A stretch of 64,000 nt of DNA from Hyphomonas sp. (GTDB taxonomy: Bacteria; Pseudomonadota; Alphaproteobacteria; Caulobacterales; Hyphomonadaceae). Within the stretch, counting starts at the first letter, position 1, and every line of letters begins with the position of its first letter. This document shows positions 18,220 to 26,337 of the stretch, piece after piece. A model generated the notes under the pieces. The model worked only from the letters and a program-made list of their open reading frames with translations, did no database searches and was not told where the DNA came from. The DNA lies in NCBI RefSeq assembly GCF_016125515.1, contig NZ_WGLO01000004.1:1-64000 (forward strand), written 5' to 3'. The position numbers were made by a program, and so were the translations under genes.

Positions 18220-18669
18220 ATGAAAGTTCTGTGGGTTGAGGATCATGAGCCGGTGCGCGACATGCTGGCGATTGCTGCCGACAAGGCAGCGCGCGCACGC
18301 GTTCAGGTTGACCTCGTGATGGCGCCGACACTGATGGCGGCCGAGATGCGCCTGCGCCTGGAGCGTTTCGACCTCGTCGTGCTCGACCTCGGCCTGCCTG
18401 ACAGCATGGACCCCGACATGACGATCGCCCGCGTGGCCAATATGGGCAAATACCGCATTGCCGTCGTCTCCTCGATGGAAAATCGCGACCAGGCCGTCGC
18501 GTCGGCGGTCCGCTGCGGCGCCAACATCCACCCGCAGGCCGTGTTCAAGGCCAACCTGCCCTTCAACCGGTTCATCCAGCGCCCGGAGTCTTTCGAGGAC
18601 TTCTTCATGGAACTGATGCCCGCCGCCGGCATTGCTGCCCCGACCGGACGTCCGGCACGCGCCGCCTGA
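18220..18669 (+). CDS. Single-domain response regulator
   Basis: Receiver domain with no output domain. The acidic pair in WVEDHE, the phospho-acceptor Asp in VVLDLGLPD, the switch Ser in VVSSM, and the conserved Lys in AVFKANLPF are all present. A 30-residue Ala/Pro tail follows. Start at the second ATG (18220), nine nt after GGGG; the ATG at 18214 would be too close. Such proteins usually act as phosphorelay intermediates or bind a target protein; no cognate kinase is adjacent. Confidence 0.85.
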   Translation: MKVLWVEDHEPVRDMLAIAADKAARARVQVDLVMAPTLMAAEMRLRLERFDLVVLDLGLPDSMDPDMTIARVANMGKYRIAVVSSMENRDQAVASAVRCGANIHPQAVFKANLPFNRFIQRPESFEDFFMELMPAAGIAAPTGRPARAA

Positions 18670-18704
18670 TCGCGCGCGCTTGCCGCCACCTGCCTCTGAT
18701 TGCT

Positions 18705-18736
18705 AAGCCGCCCGGGAGACTGCTTCCGGGCGGCTT
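18705..18736 (+). terminator. Stem-loop after the response regulator gene
   Basis: 11-bp perfect stem AAGCCGCCCGG/CCGGGCGGCTT with a 10-nt loop, 36 nt after the stop. There is no T run, so it may act as a weak or factor-assisted terminator ahead of the rhomboid gene. Confidence 0.5.
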
Positions 18737-18769
18737 GCCGTTCCGGCCCACACACCCCAAGGTATCTTG

Positions 18770-19396
18770 ATGGACAGCCTCCTCGCTTCGCCCGTGACCC
18801 TGGGCCTCCTGGCATTGAACATCGCTGCCAGCCTGATCGCATTCTCCAATCCGGTCTTCATGCAGCAGAACATCCTCTGGGTGGGCCCGATGCAGAAGAA
18901 GGGCGAATGGTACCGCGCGCTCAGCTCGGGCTTCCTGCACGTCAATGGTCCGCACCTGCTGCTCAACATGTACGGCCTCTGGCTGTTCGGACCGATCTGC
19001 GAATACGTGCTGGGCGGGGTCGGCTTTGCGATCGTCTACATCGCATCCCTTCTGGGCGGCAGCGCCTGGGCCTATCTGCATAACCAGAACGCCCCGGAAT
19101 ACCGCGCCGCCGGCGCGTCCGGCGCCTTGTCCGGCATGATCCTCGCTTTCTGCCTGTTCAAGCCGTTCGCGATCCTGCTCGCCTTCTTCGTGATTCCGAT
19201 GTGGGGCATCGTGTTCGGCATTCTCTACATCACGCTCAGCTATTTCTTCGCGATGCGGGCCGACCGGATCATCGGCCACGAAGCCCACCTGGGCGGCGCC
19301 GTGGCCGGGGTGATTGCCACGCTGCTGGTGCGTCCGGAAACCTGGAGTGATTTCACCACGCAGCTGGCCGACAAGATCGCAATGTACGTGGGCTGA
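18770..19396 (+). CDS. Rhomboid family intramembrane serine protease
   Basis: 208-residue polytopic protein with six predicted helices. The catalytic Ser lies in GASGALSG and the catalytic His in GHEAHLGGAVAG, the standard rhomboid dyad; the L1-loop region YRALSSGFLHVNGPHLLLNMYGLW contains the H-x-x-x-N block. It cleaves transmembrane substrates within the membrane; substrates are unknown. It is followed after 7 nt by zapE on the same strand. Confidence 0.92.
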   Translation: MDSLLASPVTLGLLALNIAASLIAFSNPVFMQQNILWVGPMQKKGEWYRALSSGFLHVNGPHLLLNMYGLWLFGPICEYVLGGVGFAIVYIASLLGGSAWAYLHNQNAPEYRAAGASGALSGMILAFCLFKPFAILLAFFVIPMWGIVFGILYITLSYFFAMRADRIIGHEAHLGGAVAGVIATLLVRPETWSDFTTQLADKIAMYVG

Positions 19397-19403
19397 GCAT
19401 CAG

Positions 19404-20531
19404 ATGGGCGGGGTACGGGCGCGCTATGACGAACGGGTGGCCAGCGGCGCGCTGACGGGCGATCCCGCACAGGCCGCCGCCGCCGACCGTCTCGACCAGC
19501 TCGCCGCCGCCCTCGCCATTCCCCGCAAACGCAGCCTGTTCGGCAAGCCGCCCGACCCGGTGCGCGGTCTCTATCTCTGGGGCGGCGTCGGGCGAGGCAA
19601 GTCCATGCTGATGGACCTGTTCTTTGCCGAGGCGAAGACCTCGCCGAAGCGGCGCGTTCACTTCCACGAGTTCATGGCCGAAGTGCATGAGCGCCTCGAT
19701 GTCTGGCGCAAGATGGGTGAGGCCGACCGCAAGCGCTCGCCCTGGCGCGTCAAGGGTGCGGGCGACGACCCGATTGCGCCGGTGGCCAAACAGGTGGCCA
19801 GCGAAGCCGCGCTTCTCTGTTTCGACGAATTCCAGGTGTCGCAGATTGCCGATGCCATGATCCTCGGCCGCCTGTTCGACGCGGTGTTCGCGCATGGCGT
19901 GACCGTGGTGGCGACCTCCAACCGGAGGCCAGATGATCTGTATAAGGACGGGATCAACCGCCAGCTCTTCCTCCCCTTCATCAGCCACCTGAAGCAGCGC
20001 TGCGATGTGGCAGAGCTTGCCTCGGCCAAGGATTACCGCCTCGACCGGCTGGTCGAAGCGCCCGTCTGGTACACGCCGCTCGGCACCAGCAGCGACAACG
20101 CGCTAGACAAGGCCTGGACGCGCCTGACGCTGGGCGCCGAGCCGCAGCACTGCGTGCTGACCGTAAAGGGCCGCAAGCTGGAAGTCGCCCGCGAGGCCGC
20201 CGGTGTCGCGCGCTTCACCTTTGAGGAACTCTGCGCCCGCCCCCTCGGCCCGCTCGACTATCTGACGATCGCGGCGACTTTCCACACGGTGATCCTCGAC
20301 TCGATCCCCCTTCTCACCCCGGACCGGCGCAATGAGGCGGCCCGCTTCGTCGCCCTCATCGATGCACTGTACGAAGCGCGTGTGAAACTGGTGGCGAGCG
20401 CCGCTGCCGAGCCCGACCGGCTCTATCCTGACGGCGACGGGGCTTTCGAGTTCCAGCGCACCGCCAGCCGGCTTCACGAAATGCGCTCGGCTTCCTATAT
20501 GGCTGAAGAGCGCCGCATTGTGGAAAGTTGA
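19404..20531 (+). CDS. zapE: Cell division protein ZapE (AFG1-like ATPase)
   Basis: P-loop ATPase that associates with the Z ring in E. coli; mitochondrial AFG1/LACE1 are relatives. Walker A GGVGRGKSMLMD, Walker B ALLCFDEFQVSQIADAMIL, then RRPDDLYKDGINRQLFLPFI and the family C-terminus with FQRTASRLHEMRSASYMAE. 375 residues from ATG 19404, chosen because the family begins at this GVRARYDE region and the longer frame would overlap rhomboid heavily. Likely co-transcribed with rhomboid. Confidence 0.92.
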   Translation: MGGVRARYDERVASGALTGDPAQAAAADRLDQLAAALAIPRKRSLFGKPPDPVRGLYLWGGVGRGKSMLMDLFFAEAKTSPKRRVHFHEFMAEVHERLDVWRKMGEADRKRSPWRVKGAGDDPIAPVAKQVASEAALLCFDEFQVSQIADAMILGRLFDAVFAHGVTVVATSNRRPDDLYKDGINRQLFLPFISHLKQRCDVAELASAKDYRLDRLVEAPVWYTPLGTSSDNALDKAWTRLTLGAEPQHCVLTVKGRKLEVAREAAGVARFTFEELCARPLGPLDYLTIAATFHTVILDSIPLLTPDRRNEAARFVALIDALYEARVKLVASAAAEPDRLYPDGDGAFEFQRTASRLHEMRSASYMAEERRIVES

Positions 20532-20550
20532 GGGCGCCCCAAGCGGATGT

Positions 20551-20569
20551 CCGGAAGCAAAATTTCCGG
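20551..20569 (+). terminator. Short stem-loop after zapE
   Basis: CCGGAA/TTCCGG stem with a 7-nt A-rich loop, followed by TCTCCGTTTTG. The T run is short and offset, so this is a modest terminator candidate separating zapE from rpoH. Confidence 0.4.
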
Positions 20570-20755
20570 TCTCCGTTTTGTAATGCCCACTTCCCGAACT
20601 TCGCCGCATTTCCTATTTATGCAGAAGCGCGATGAATGAATTGCGCTGACCCGGCGGCGACGTTGCTGCCATGCAGGACTAAGGTGCCGGGGAAGATCCA
20701 GTAGGAAGAGGTGGGCCGCCGCAAACGGGACCCGCCCTGAACAGGAGGACGAGAC

Positions 20756-21655
20756 ATGGCGAATACGCCGACCAAAGCAGGCTCAATTGCACTCAGTCCA
20801 GAACAGGGACTCAGCCGGTATCTCAGCGAGATCCGCAAGTTTCCGATGCTTGAGAAGAACGAGGAATTCATGCTCGCCCGCCAGTGGCGCGACCATGAAG
20901 ACACCGAGGCTGCCGAAAAGATGGTGACCTCGCACCTTCGCCTCGTGGCGAAGATCGCCATGGGCTATCGCGGCTACGGCCTGCCGATGGCCGAAGTGAT
21001 CTCGGAAGGCAACGTGGGCCTGATGCAGGCCGTCAAGAAATTCGACCCCGAAAAGGGCTTCCGCCTCGCCACCTATGCGATGTGGTGGATCCGCGCCGCG
21101 ATCCAGGAATACATCCTGCGCAGCTGGAGCCTGGTGAAACTGGGCACCACCGCTGCGCAGAAGAAACTGTTCTTCAACCTGCGCCGCCTGAAGGGCGAAA
21201 TGCAGGCGCTCGACGAAGGCGACCTGAAACCCGAACAGGCCCGCCTGATCGCCGAAAAGCTCAACGTCACCGAAGACGAAGTCTATTCGATGAACGGGCG
21301 AATGTCCGGCTCGGATGCTTCGCTCAACGTGCCCATGGGCGCAGATGGCGACATGGAATGGCAAGACTGGCTGGCCGATGACGAACTCGGCACCGCCGAG
21401 ACCTTCGCCAACCGCCAGGAACTCGACAGCCGCATGGAATTGCTGACCCGCGCGATGGAAGACCTGTCCGAACGCGAGCGCCACATTCTGACCGAGCGCC
21501 GCCTGATCGACGAGCCGAAAACGCTCGAAGAGCTGTCCGACCAGTACAGCGTCAGCCGCGAACGAATCCGCCAGATCGAGGTGCGCGCCTTCGAGAAGCT
21601 GCAGAAAGCCATGAAACGCATGGCCAAGGAACAAGGCCTGCCGGTTGGCGACTGA
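20756..21655 (+). CDS. rpoH: RNA polymerase sigma-32 factor
   Basis: Heat-shock sigma factor. Regions 1.2-2.4 are visible (LSRYLSEIRKFPMLEKNEEF, then VSEGNVGLMQAVKKFDPEKGFRLATYAMWWIRAAIQEYIL), followed by the RpoH box QKKLFFNLRR, which separates it from RpoD. Region 4 ends with SRERIRQIEVRAFEKLQ. 299 residues. Strong Shine-Dalgarno AGGAGGACGAG upstream. The 200-bp leader contains no heat-shock promoter I can define with confidence. Confidence 0.95.
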   Translation: MANTPTKAGSIALSPEQGLSRYLSEIRKFPMLEKNEEFMLARQWRDHEDTEAAEKMVTSHLRLVAKIAMGYRGYGLPMAEVISEGNVGLMQAVKKFDPEKGFRLATYAMWWIRAAIQEYILRSWSLVKLGTTAAQKKLFFNLRRLKGEMQALDEGDLKPEQARLIAEKLNVTEDEVYSMNGRMSGSDASLNVPMGADGDMEWQDWLADDELGTAETFANRQELDSRMELLTRAMEDLSERERHILTERRLIDEPKTLEELSDQYSVSRERIRQIEVRAFEKLQKAMKRMAKEQGLPVGD

Positions 21656-22466
21656 TCCTGCGTCCTTTATCCCGATTACCGAAAGCCGCGATCCCCGGGT
21701 CGCGGCTTTTGCGTCCATCCGGGAGCGCGACTTGACCAACGGCCATGGCGGCCGTTTCATCGTCGAGGGCAAGGTGACTTTGGAAACGCTGCTGACGCGC
21801 GGCCGGTTCGAGGTCGAGAGCCTGTTCCTGTGCGAGACGCGGCTGGCGCCCTTGTCCGGACTGCTCTCGAAAGTGCCGGAGGACGTGCCGGTCTACGTCG
21901 CGGCGCAGGACGTTATGGACGAGATTGCAGGTTTTCCCATGCACCGGGGCGTGCTCGCCTGCGGCCGGAAAGGCCCGCCGGCAACGGCCCGCGATGTGCT
22001 GTCGACGAACGGACGGTCAACTGCCCTGTTGCTCGCCGGCCTCTCGAACCATGACAATGTCGGCGCCTGTTTCCGCAACGCGGCCGCTTTCGGCGCGAAT
22101 GCCGTGCTGCTGGATGAGACATCCTGCGATCCGCTCTACCGCAAGGCGATCCGCGTCGCCTCCGGCGCCTCGCTCTGGCTGCCCTTTGCCCACGGCGGCA
22201 GCGGCGGCTCACTGATCGAGGCGGCGGAGGCCGCCGGGCACGAAGTCTGGGCGCTGACCCCGCGCGCCGACGCAGAGCCCCTTCCCTCAATCCGTGTGCC
22301 GGAACGTGTGGCCCTGCTGATGGGTGCCGAAGGTCCCGGCCTGCCGGCCGAGCTGATCGCCCGCGCGCGCCCGGTGCGGATCCCCATGACGGCGGGTTTC
22401 GACAGCGTGAACGTGGCGACTGCCGCCGCTCTCGCCCTGTCGCATGTCTTCAATGCGCGGTCCTGA
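21645..22466 (+). CDS. TrmH/SpoU family RNA methyltransferase
   Basis: SAM-dependent 2'-O-methyltransferase of the trefoil-knot SPOUT class, acting on tRNA or rRNA. The three knot motifs are present: LAGLSNHDNVGACFRNAAAFG (motif 1), LLMGAEGPGLP (motif 2) and IPMTAGFDSVNVATAAALAL (motif 3). 273 residues; the N-terminal part resembles the RNA-binding L30-like domain. The start is a TTG at 21645 lying inside the rpoH 3' end (11-bp overlap), with no in-frame ATG until much later, so translation is probably coupled to rpoH. Target nucleotide unknown. Confidence 0.88.
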   Translation: MATDPASFIPITESRDPRVAAFASIRERDLTNGHGGRFIVEGKVTLETLLTRGRFEVESLFLCETRLAPLSGLLSKVPEDVPVYVAAQDVMDEIAGFPMHRGVLACGRKGPPATARDVLSTNGRSTALLLAGLSNHDNVGACFRNAAAFGANAVLLDETSCDPLYRKAIRVASGASLWLPFAHGGSGGSLIEAAEAAGHEVWALTPRADAEPLPSIRVPERVALLMGAEGPGLPAELIARARPVRIPMTAGFDSVNVATAAALALSHVFNARS

Positions 22467-22470
22467 CCCC

Positions 22471-22505
22471 AAAGAAGAAAACGCCCTCCCCGCGAGGAGA
22501 GGGCG
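22471..22505 (-). terminator. Terminator of the cysteine operon
   Basis: On the minus strand a stem of about 9 bp with one mismatch and a short loop (22482-22505) is followed by TTTTCTTCTTT. It lies between cysH and the convergent TrmH-family gene; the T-rich side serves cysH. A good intrinsic terminator. Confidence 0.8.
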
Positions 22506-22544
22506 ACCGGGTATATGCGGTGTGATGCCCCCGGGAAACTGGTT

Positions 22545-23288
22545 CTAGAACACGCGCGGGCGTTCGTTGCGCTCGACGTGCAGGCCGCACTCGGTCTTGT
22601 CCTGACCAGCCCAGCGGCCGGCGCGCGGATTGTTCGGATCATCCGCCGGCTGCGTGCAGGGCCAGCAGCCGATCGACGGATAGCCTTGGGCGACCAGCGG
22701 ATGGCGTGGCAGGTTGCGCTGCTCCATGAACAGGTCGACATCGTCCTGGTTCCAGCCGGCGAGCGGGTTCACCTTGTAGCGGCCAGCAGCGAATTCAAAC
22801 ACCGGCAGGGTCATGCGGGCGCCGCCATGGAACCGCTTGCGGCCCGTGATCCAGGCCGAGAAGCCTTCCAGCGCCGGATCGAGCGGACGCACCTTGCGCA
22901 GGTCGCAGCAGGCATCCGGATTGGAATTCCAGAGGGCATTCTTTGGATCTTCGGCGCGCCGCTCGGTCTCGTTCGGCACGAGGGTGCGCACGCCGGTCAG
23001 GCCGAGGCGTTCGATCAGCTCGTCACGATAGTCGAGCGTCTGGGGGAAATGCATGCCGGTGTCGATAAACTGGATCGGCAGCGAAGGATCGACATCGGCG
23101 ATCAGTGCCAGCATCACAGCGCTCTCGGCGCCGAAGCTCGAAACATAGGTCAGGTCGCCCACCCACTCGCGCACGATGGCCGCACGCAGGATGGTCTGGG
23201 CCGACGCCTGACGCAGCTCGCCGTTGAGGCGGGCCAGGCGAACGGAGGGATCCGTTGCCGGTTTCTCGATCAGGCTGTCGAAGGGCAT
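22545..23288 (-). CDS. cysH: Adenylyl-sulfate (APS) reductase, assimilatory
   Basis: Reduces activated sulfate to sulfite. The protein has the cluster-binding cysteines CC at 127-128 and CxxC at 208-211, plus the redox-active ECGLH motif (C234). The extra CC/CxxC set marks the 4Fe-4S APS-reducing type, common in alphaproteobacteria, not the enterobacterial PAPS type. PP-loop motif near SSFGAESAVML. 247 residues. Last gene of the cys operon, 6 nt after DUF934. Confidence 0.93.
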   Translation of the reverse strand: MPFDSLIEKPATDPSVRLARLNGELRQASAQTILRAAIVREWVGDLTYVSSFGAESAVMLALIADVDPSLPIQFIDTGMHFPQTLDYRDELIERLGLTGVRTLVPNETERRAEDPKNALWNSNPDACCDLRKVRPLDPALEGFSAWITGRKRFHGGARMTLPVFEFAAGRYKVNPLAGWNQDDVDLFMEQRNLPRHPLVAQGYPSIGCWPCTQPADDPNNPRAGRWAGQDKTECGLHVERNERPRVF

Positions 23289-23294
23289 TAGGCC

Positions 23295-23783
23295 TCAGGC
23301 TCCGTGTCGCTTGCGGAAGACCGCTGCCGGGCTGGACGCTGCAGGCTGGTAAGCCACAGTGAACTCGGCAAGAGCTTCCAGTACCTGAGATACGGTCGCG
23401 CGGGCGGTTTCGTAAGCGTCGAACCCTGAACGGTGCATGTAGAATATCTGATCCCGAAGGACGTGGCCGACCGCACGCAGCTCCCCGGAATAGCCGAGAC
23501 GCCGCCGCAGCAGCTGGGCCTGGCTGTAGCCGCGCCCGTCCGTGTACTTGGGAAAGGCCACCTCGATCAGGCTCAATCCGGCGAGATAAGGCTCCAGCGC
23601 CGCCGGATCGTCCTCCGGCGAGAGGCGCACTCCTTTGGGGCCGGGCTCGTTGCCCTGTGCCGCCTTGAGCGCCAGGAAGCGCCCCACCGACACCGTCACC
23701 TTGGTATGGTCCGGCAGCGCGCTGCCATCGGCCACGAACATCCAGTCATTGGCGATCTCTTCGCCGTTCTTAATCAGCGGCAT
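23295..23783 (-). CDS. DUF934 family protein of the sulfite operon
   Basis: 162-residue protein starting MPLIKNGEEIANDWMFVAD and containing RLSPEDDP, the central LIEVAFPKYTDGRGYSQAQLLRRRLGYSGELRAVGHVLRDQIFYMHRSGFDAY core typical of DUF934. The family sits between cysI and cysH in many proteobacteria and is proposed to help sulfite reduction, but its function is not proven. The start is fixed by overlap with cysI (14 bp) and the family N-terminus. Confidence 0.88.
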   Translation of the reverse strand: MPLIKNGEEIANDWMFVADGSALPDHTKVTVSVGRFLALKAAQGNEPGPKGVRLSPEDDPAALEPYLAGLSLIEVAFPKYTDGRGYSQAQLLRRRLGYSGELRAVGHVLRDQIFYMHRSGFDAYETARATVSQVLEALAEFTVAYQPAASSPAAVFRKRHGA

Positions 23784-25428
23784 AGAGGGCATCCTGGAAG
23801 GGTTGGTGGCCAAGGCGTTCCAGCGTGTCGATGAATTTCTCCGCCGGCGAGGTGCGCTGCGCACGGTAATACTCGACCACCCGGTGGATGGCGCCGGGCA
23901 CGTCATCGGCCCTGAGGCCCGGGCCGACGATCTCGCCAAGCGCCGCCTTCTCGTCCGCGCGCCCGCCGAGAAGGATCTGGTAGAACTCCTCCCCTTTCCG
24001 GTCGACGCCGAGAATGCCGATATGGCCGACATGGTGGTGCCCGCAGGCATTGATGCAGCCCGACACGTTGATGTGCAGCTTGCCGATATCTTCCTCATAG
24101 GCCGGGTCGGCGAAGATCTTCTGCACTTCCAGCGCCACCGGAATCGAGCGCGCATTCGCGAGGTTGCAGAAATCGAGGCCAGGGCAGACGATCATGTCGG
24201 TGATCCGGCTCTCATTGGCCGCGCCGAGGCCTGCCGCATCGAGCGCCGCATACACGGCCGGCAGGTCGTCCAGCGCCACGTGCGGCAGGATCAGGTTCTG
24301 CGCATGGCTGACACGGATATCTCCGTACCCGTACTGTTCGGCCAGATCAGCGACCACCTCCATCTGCGCATCGGTCGCATCACCCGGCGCCACGCCCAGC
24401 GGCTTCAGGCTGACAGTCACCGAGGCATAGCCCGGCGTCTTGTGCGGATGCAGGTTGGTCCGGGTCCAGCGCGCGAAGGCCGGATCGGCCACCTTGGCCG
24501 CGTCCAGCAGCTTCGAGCCGGCCGACTTTTCCGCCAGCGGCGGCGGTGCGAAATAGGCATGGATCCGCGCAATCTCTTCGGCCGGCAGATCGATCTTCTC
24601 GTCCGGGCGCTGGGCCGCGAACTCTTCCTCGACCTGACGGATGTATTCCGCCTCGCCCAACTCCGAAACCAGGATCTTGATGCGCGCCTTGTACTTGTTG
24701 TCCCGGCGGCCATAGCGGTTGTAGACGCGCATGATCGCCTCGAGGTAATCGAGGATCCGGTCTTCCGGCACGAAGGGATTTACCAGCGCCGCGATATGCG
24801 GTGTGCGCCCCTGCCCGCCGCCGACATGCACTTCAAAGCCCACCTCATCGCCGCGCTTGCGGATATGGAGACCGACATCATGCACACGGATCGCCGCCCG
24901 GTCATGCTCGGCCGCCGTCACGGCGATCTTGAACTTGCGCGGCAGGAAGGCAAATTCCGGATGGAAGGTCGACCATTGCCGTATGATCTCGCACCAGGCG
25001 CGCGGGTCCAGCACTTCGTCCTGCGCCGCGCCGGCATAATGATCCGTGGTCGTATTGCGGATACAGTTGCCCGAGGTCTGGATGGCATGCATCTCGACCT
25101 CTGCCAGTTTCTCCAGAACGTCCGGAATGTCCTTCAGCGCCACCCAGTTGAACTGGATGTTCTGGCGCGTCGTGAAATGGCCATAGCCCTTGTCATAGTC
25201 GCGCGCGATCTCGGCGAGGCGCCGCAGCTGGCGCGGCGAAAGCTGGCCATATGGAATGGCGATGCGCAGCATGTAGGCATGCAGCTGCAGGTACACGCCG
25301 TTCTGCAGGCGCAGCGGCTTGAACTCGTCCTCCAACAGATCGCCGGACAGGCGGCGCGCCACCTGCCCCCGGAACTGCGCGACGCGCTCGCGCACGATCT
25401 GCGCATCGAACTGGTCGTATCTATACAT
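23770..25428 (-). CDS. cysI: Sulfite reductase, haemoprotein (nitrite/sulfite reductase family)
   Basis: Siroheme and 4Fe-4S enzyme that reduces sulfite to sulfide. The internal repeats of the family are present, with the substrate-site block NTTTDHYAGAA and the four cluster cysteines in CPGLDFC and GCINACGHHHVGHIG. 552 residues from ATG 25428; an upstream in-frame ATG at 25488 would run into the GST gene. Lies in an operon with cysG (siroheme synthesis), so enzyme and cofactor are co-expressed. No flavoprotein CysJ is in the window, so ferredoxin is the likely donor. Confidence 0.92.
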   Translation of the reverse strand: MYRYDQFDAQIVRERVAQFRGQVARRLSGDLLEDEFKPLRLQNGVYLQLHAYMLRIAIPYGQLSPRQLRRLAEIARDYDKGYGHFTTRQNIQFNWVALKDIPDVLEKLAEVEMHAIQTSGNCIRNTTTDHYAGAAQDEVLDPRAWCEIIRQWSTFHPEFAFLPRKFKIAVTAAEHDRAAIRVHDVGLHIRKRGDEVGFEVHVGGGQGRTPHIAALVNPFVPEDRILDYLEAIMRVYNRYGRRDNKYKARIKILVSELGEAEYIRQVEEEFAAQRPDEKIDLPAEEIARIHAYFAPPPLAEKSAGSKLLDAAKVADPAFARWTRTNLHPHKTPGYASVTVSLKPLGVAPGDATDAQMEVVADLAEQYGYGDIRVSHAQNLILPHVALDDLPAVYAALDAAGLGAANESRITDMIVCPGLDFCNLANARSIPVALEVQKIFADPAYEEDIGKLHINVSGCINACGHHHVGHIGILGVDRKGEEFYQILLGGRADEKAALGEIVGPGLRADDVPGAIHRVVEYYRAQRTSPAEKFIDTLERLGHQPFQDALYAAD

Positions 25429-26032
25429 CGGTTGCCTCGTGAAAATGTGGCAGGCCAAGCTCGCGTTCGCAGCGCGCGACCCAGGCATGCACCGCCGGGA
25501 ACTCGCCGAGATCGAAGCCGCCTTCGTGGGCCAGGCGCGTATAGGCCAGCAGCGAAATATCGGCGAGCGTCAACGACGCGCCGCCGGCGATGAAATCACT
25601 CGAGATCAGGGCCATTTCCATCCGGCCGAGCGCGCGGCGCCCCCTGGCCATCAGGTCGGTATCGATCGCGTCATCGGATTTCTTCAGATAGTGTTTCTGG
25701 AACCGGCGCACCGCGATGGTCGGCTCGTGGGAATACTGCTCCCAGAACATCCACTCGAACATCTTGGCGCGCTCGAAAGCGGCGTCCGGGATCAGGTCCG
25801 ATCCTTCGGCAAGATGCAGGATGATCGCGTTGGACTGCGACAGCGTCCGTCCGTCATCGAACTGGATCACCGGCACCTGCCCGAACGGGTTCAGCGCGAG
25901 GAAGGCATCGGTGCGCGTCTCGCCCTTCAGGATGTCGATCTCGATCCATTCGTGCGCGACGCCCAGACGCGCCGCGACCCATTTCACCTTCAGGCAATTG
26001 CCCGAGATACTGTCGCCGAAAATGCGGATCAT
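25421..26032 (-). CDS. Glutathione S-transferase
   Basis: 203-residue GST with thioredoxin-like N-terminus (SISGNCLKVKWVAARLGVAHEW, LNPFGQVPVIQFDDGRTLSQSNAIILHLAEG; the cis-Pro in QVPV and SNAI block bind glutathione) and an all-helical C-terminal domain. It sits inside the cysteine operon, overlapping cysI by 8 bp and DUF2849 by 4 bp. The link to sulfur metabolism is by context only. Confidence 0.9.
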   Translation of the reverse strand: MIRIFGDSISGNCLKVKWVAARLGVAHEWIEIDILKGETRTDAFLALNPFGQVPVIQFDDGRTLSQSNAIILHLAEGSDLIPDAAFERAKMFEWMFWEQYSHEPTIAVRRFQKHYLKKSDDAIDTDLMARGRRALGRMEMALISSDFIAGGASLTLADISLLAYTRLAHEGGFDLGEFPAVHAWVARCERELGLPHFHEATDV

Positions 26033-26331
26033 GCCGCACCGCCATGCGCGAGCGACGGATTAGCCCGCATCGATTCGCGCAATGTTTCGCGGCCGGTAAT
26101 CTCCCCGGTTTCGGTCACTTCCATGAAATAGGGATCGGTCACCACCCCCTCCTGTTTCATCGACGCGGCAAGGCGCGCCTCGGCTTCGTCGCCGATGAAC
26201 ACGGCAAGCTGCCGGGCATCCTCCGTCCACGATCCATCGGCGGCGAGCCAGACCGACCTTCCGGTCGCGGTGGCCCAGCCCGTGATGGCCTTGGGGGTTT
26301 CGGGCTTGAGCTTGGGTCGCACGGAGGTCAT
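26029..26331 (-). CDS. DUF2849 domain-containing protein
   Basis: 100-residue soluble protein; the body TGRSVWLAADGSWTEDARQLAVFIGDEAEARLAASMKQEGVVTDPYFMEVTE is typical of DUF2849, a small family nearly always lying between cysG and cysI in alphaproteobacteria. Overlaps the GST gene by 4 nt and follows cysG by 6 nt. Function unknown; a role in sulfite reductase assembly or regulation is plausible but untested. Confidence 0.88.
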   Translation of the reverse strand: MTSVRPKLKPETPKAITGWATATGRSVWLAADGSWTEDARQLAVFIGDEAEARLAASMKQEGVVTDPYFMEVTETGEITGRETLRESMRANPSLAHGGAA

Positions 26332-26337
26332 GGCAGA

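Noticed and set aside
20578-20619. TTGTAA and TATTTA as an rpoH promoter
   Set aside because: Spacing is about 30 bp; no acceptable sigma-70 or sigma-32 pair could be defined.
23635-25593. Long plus-strand frame opposite the sulfite reductase gene
   Set aside because: Antisense to a clear cysI; composition typical of a complementary-strand artefact in high-GC DNA.
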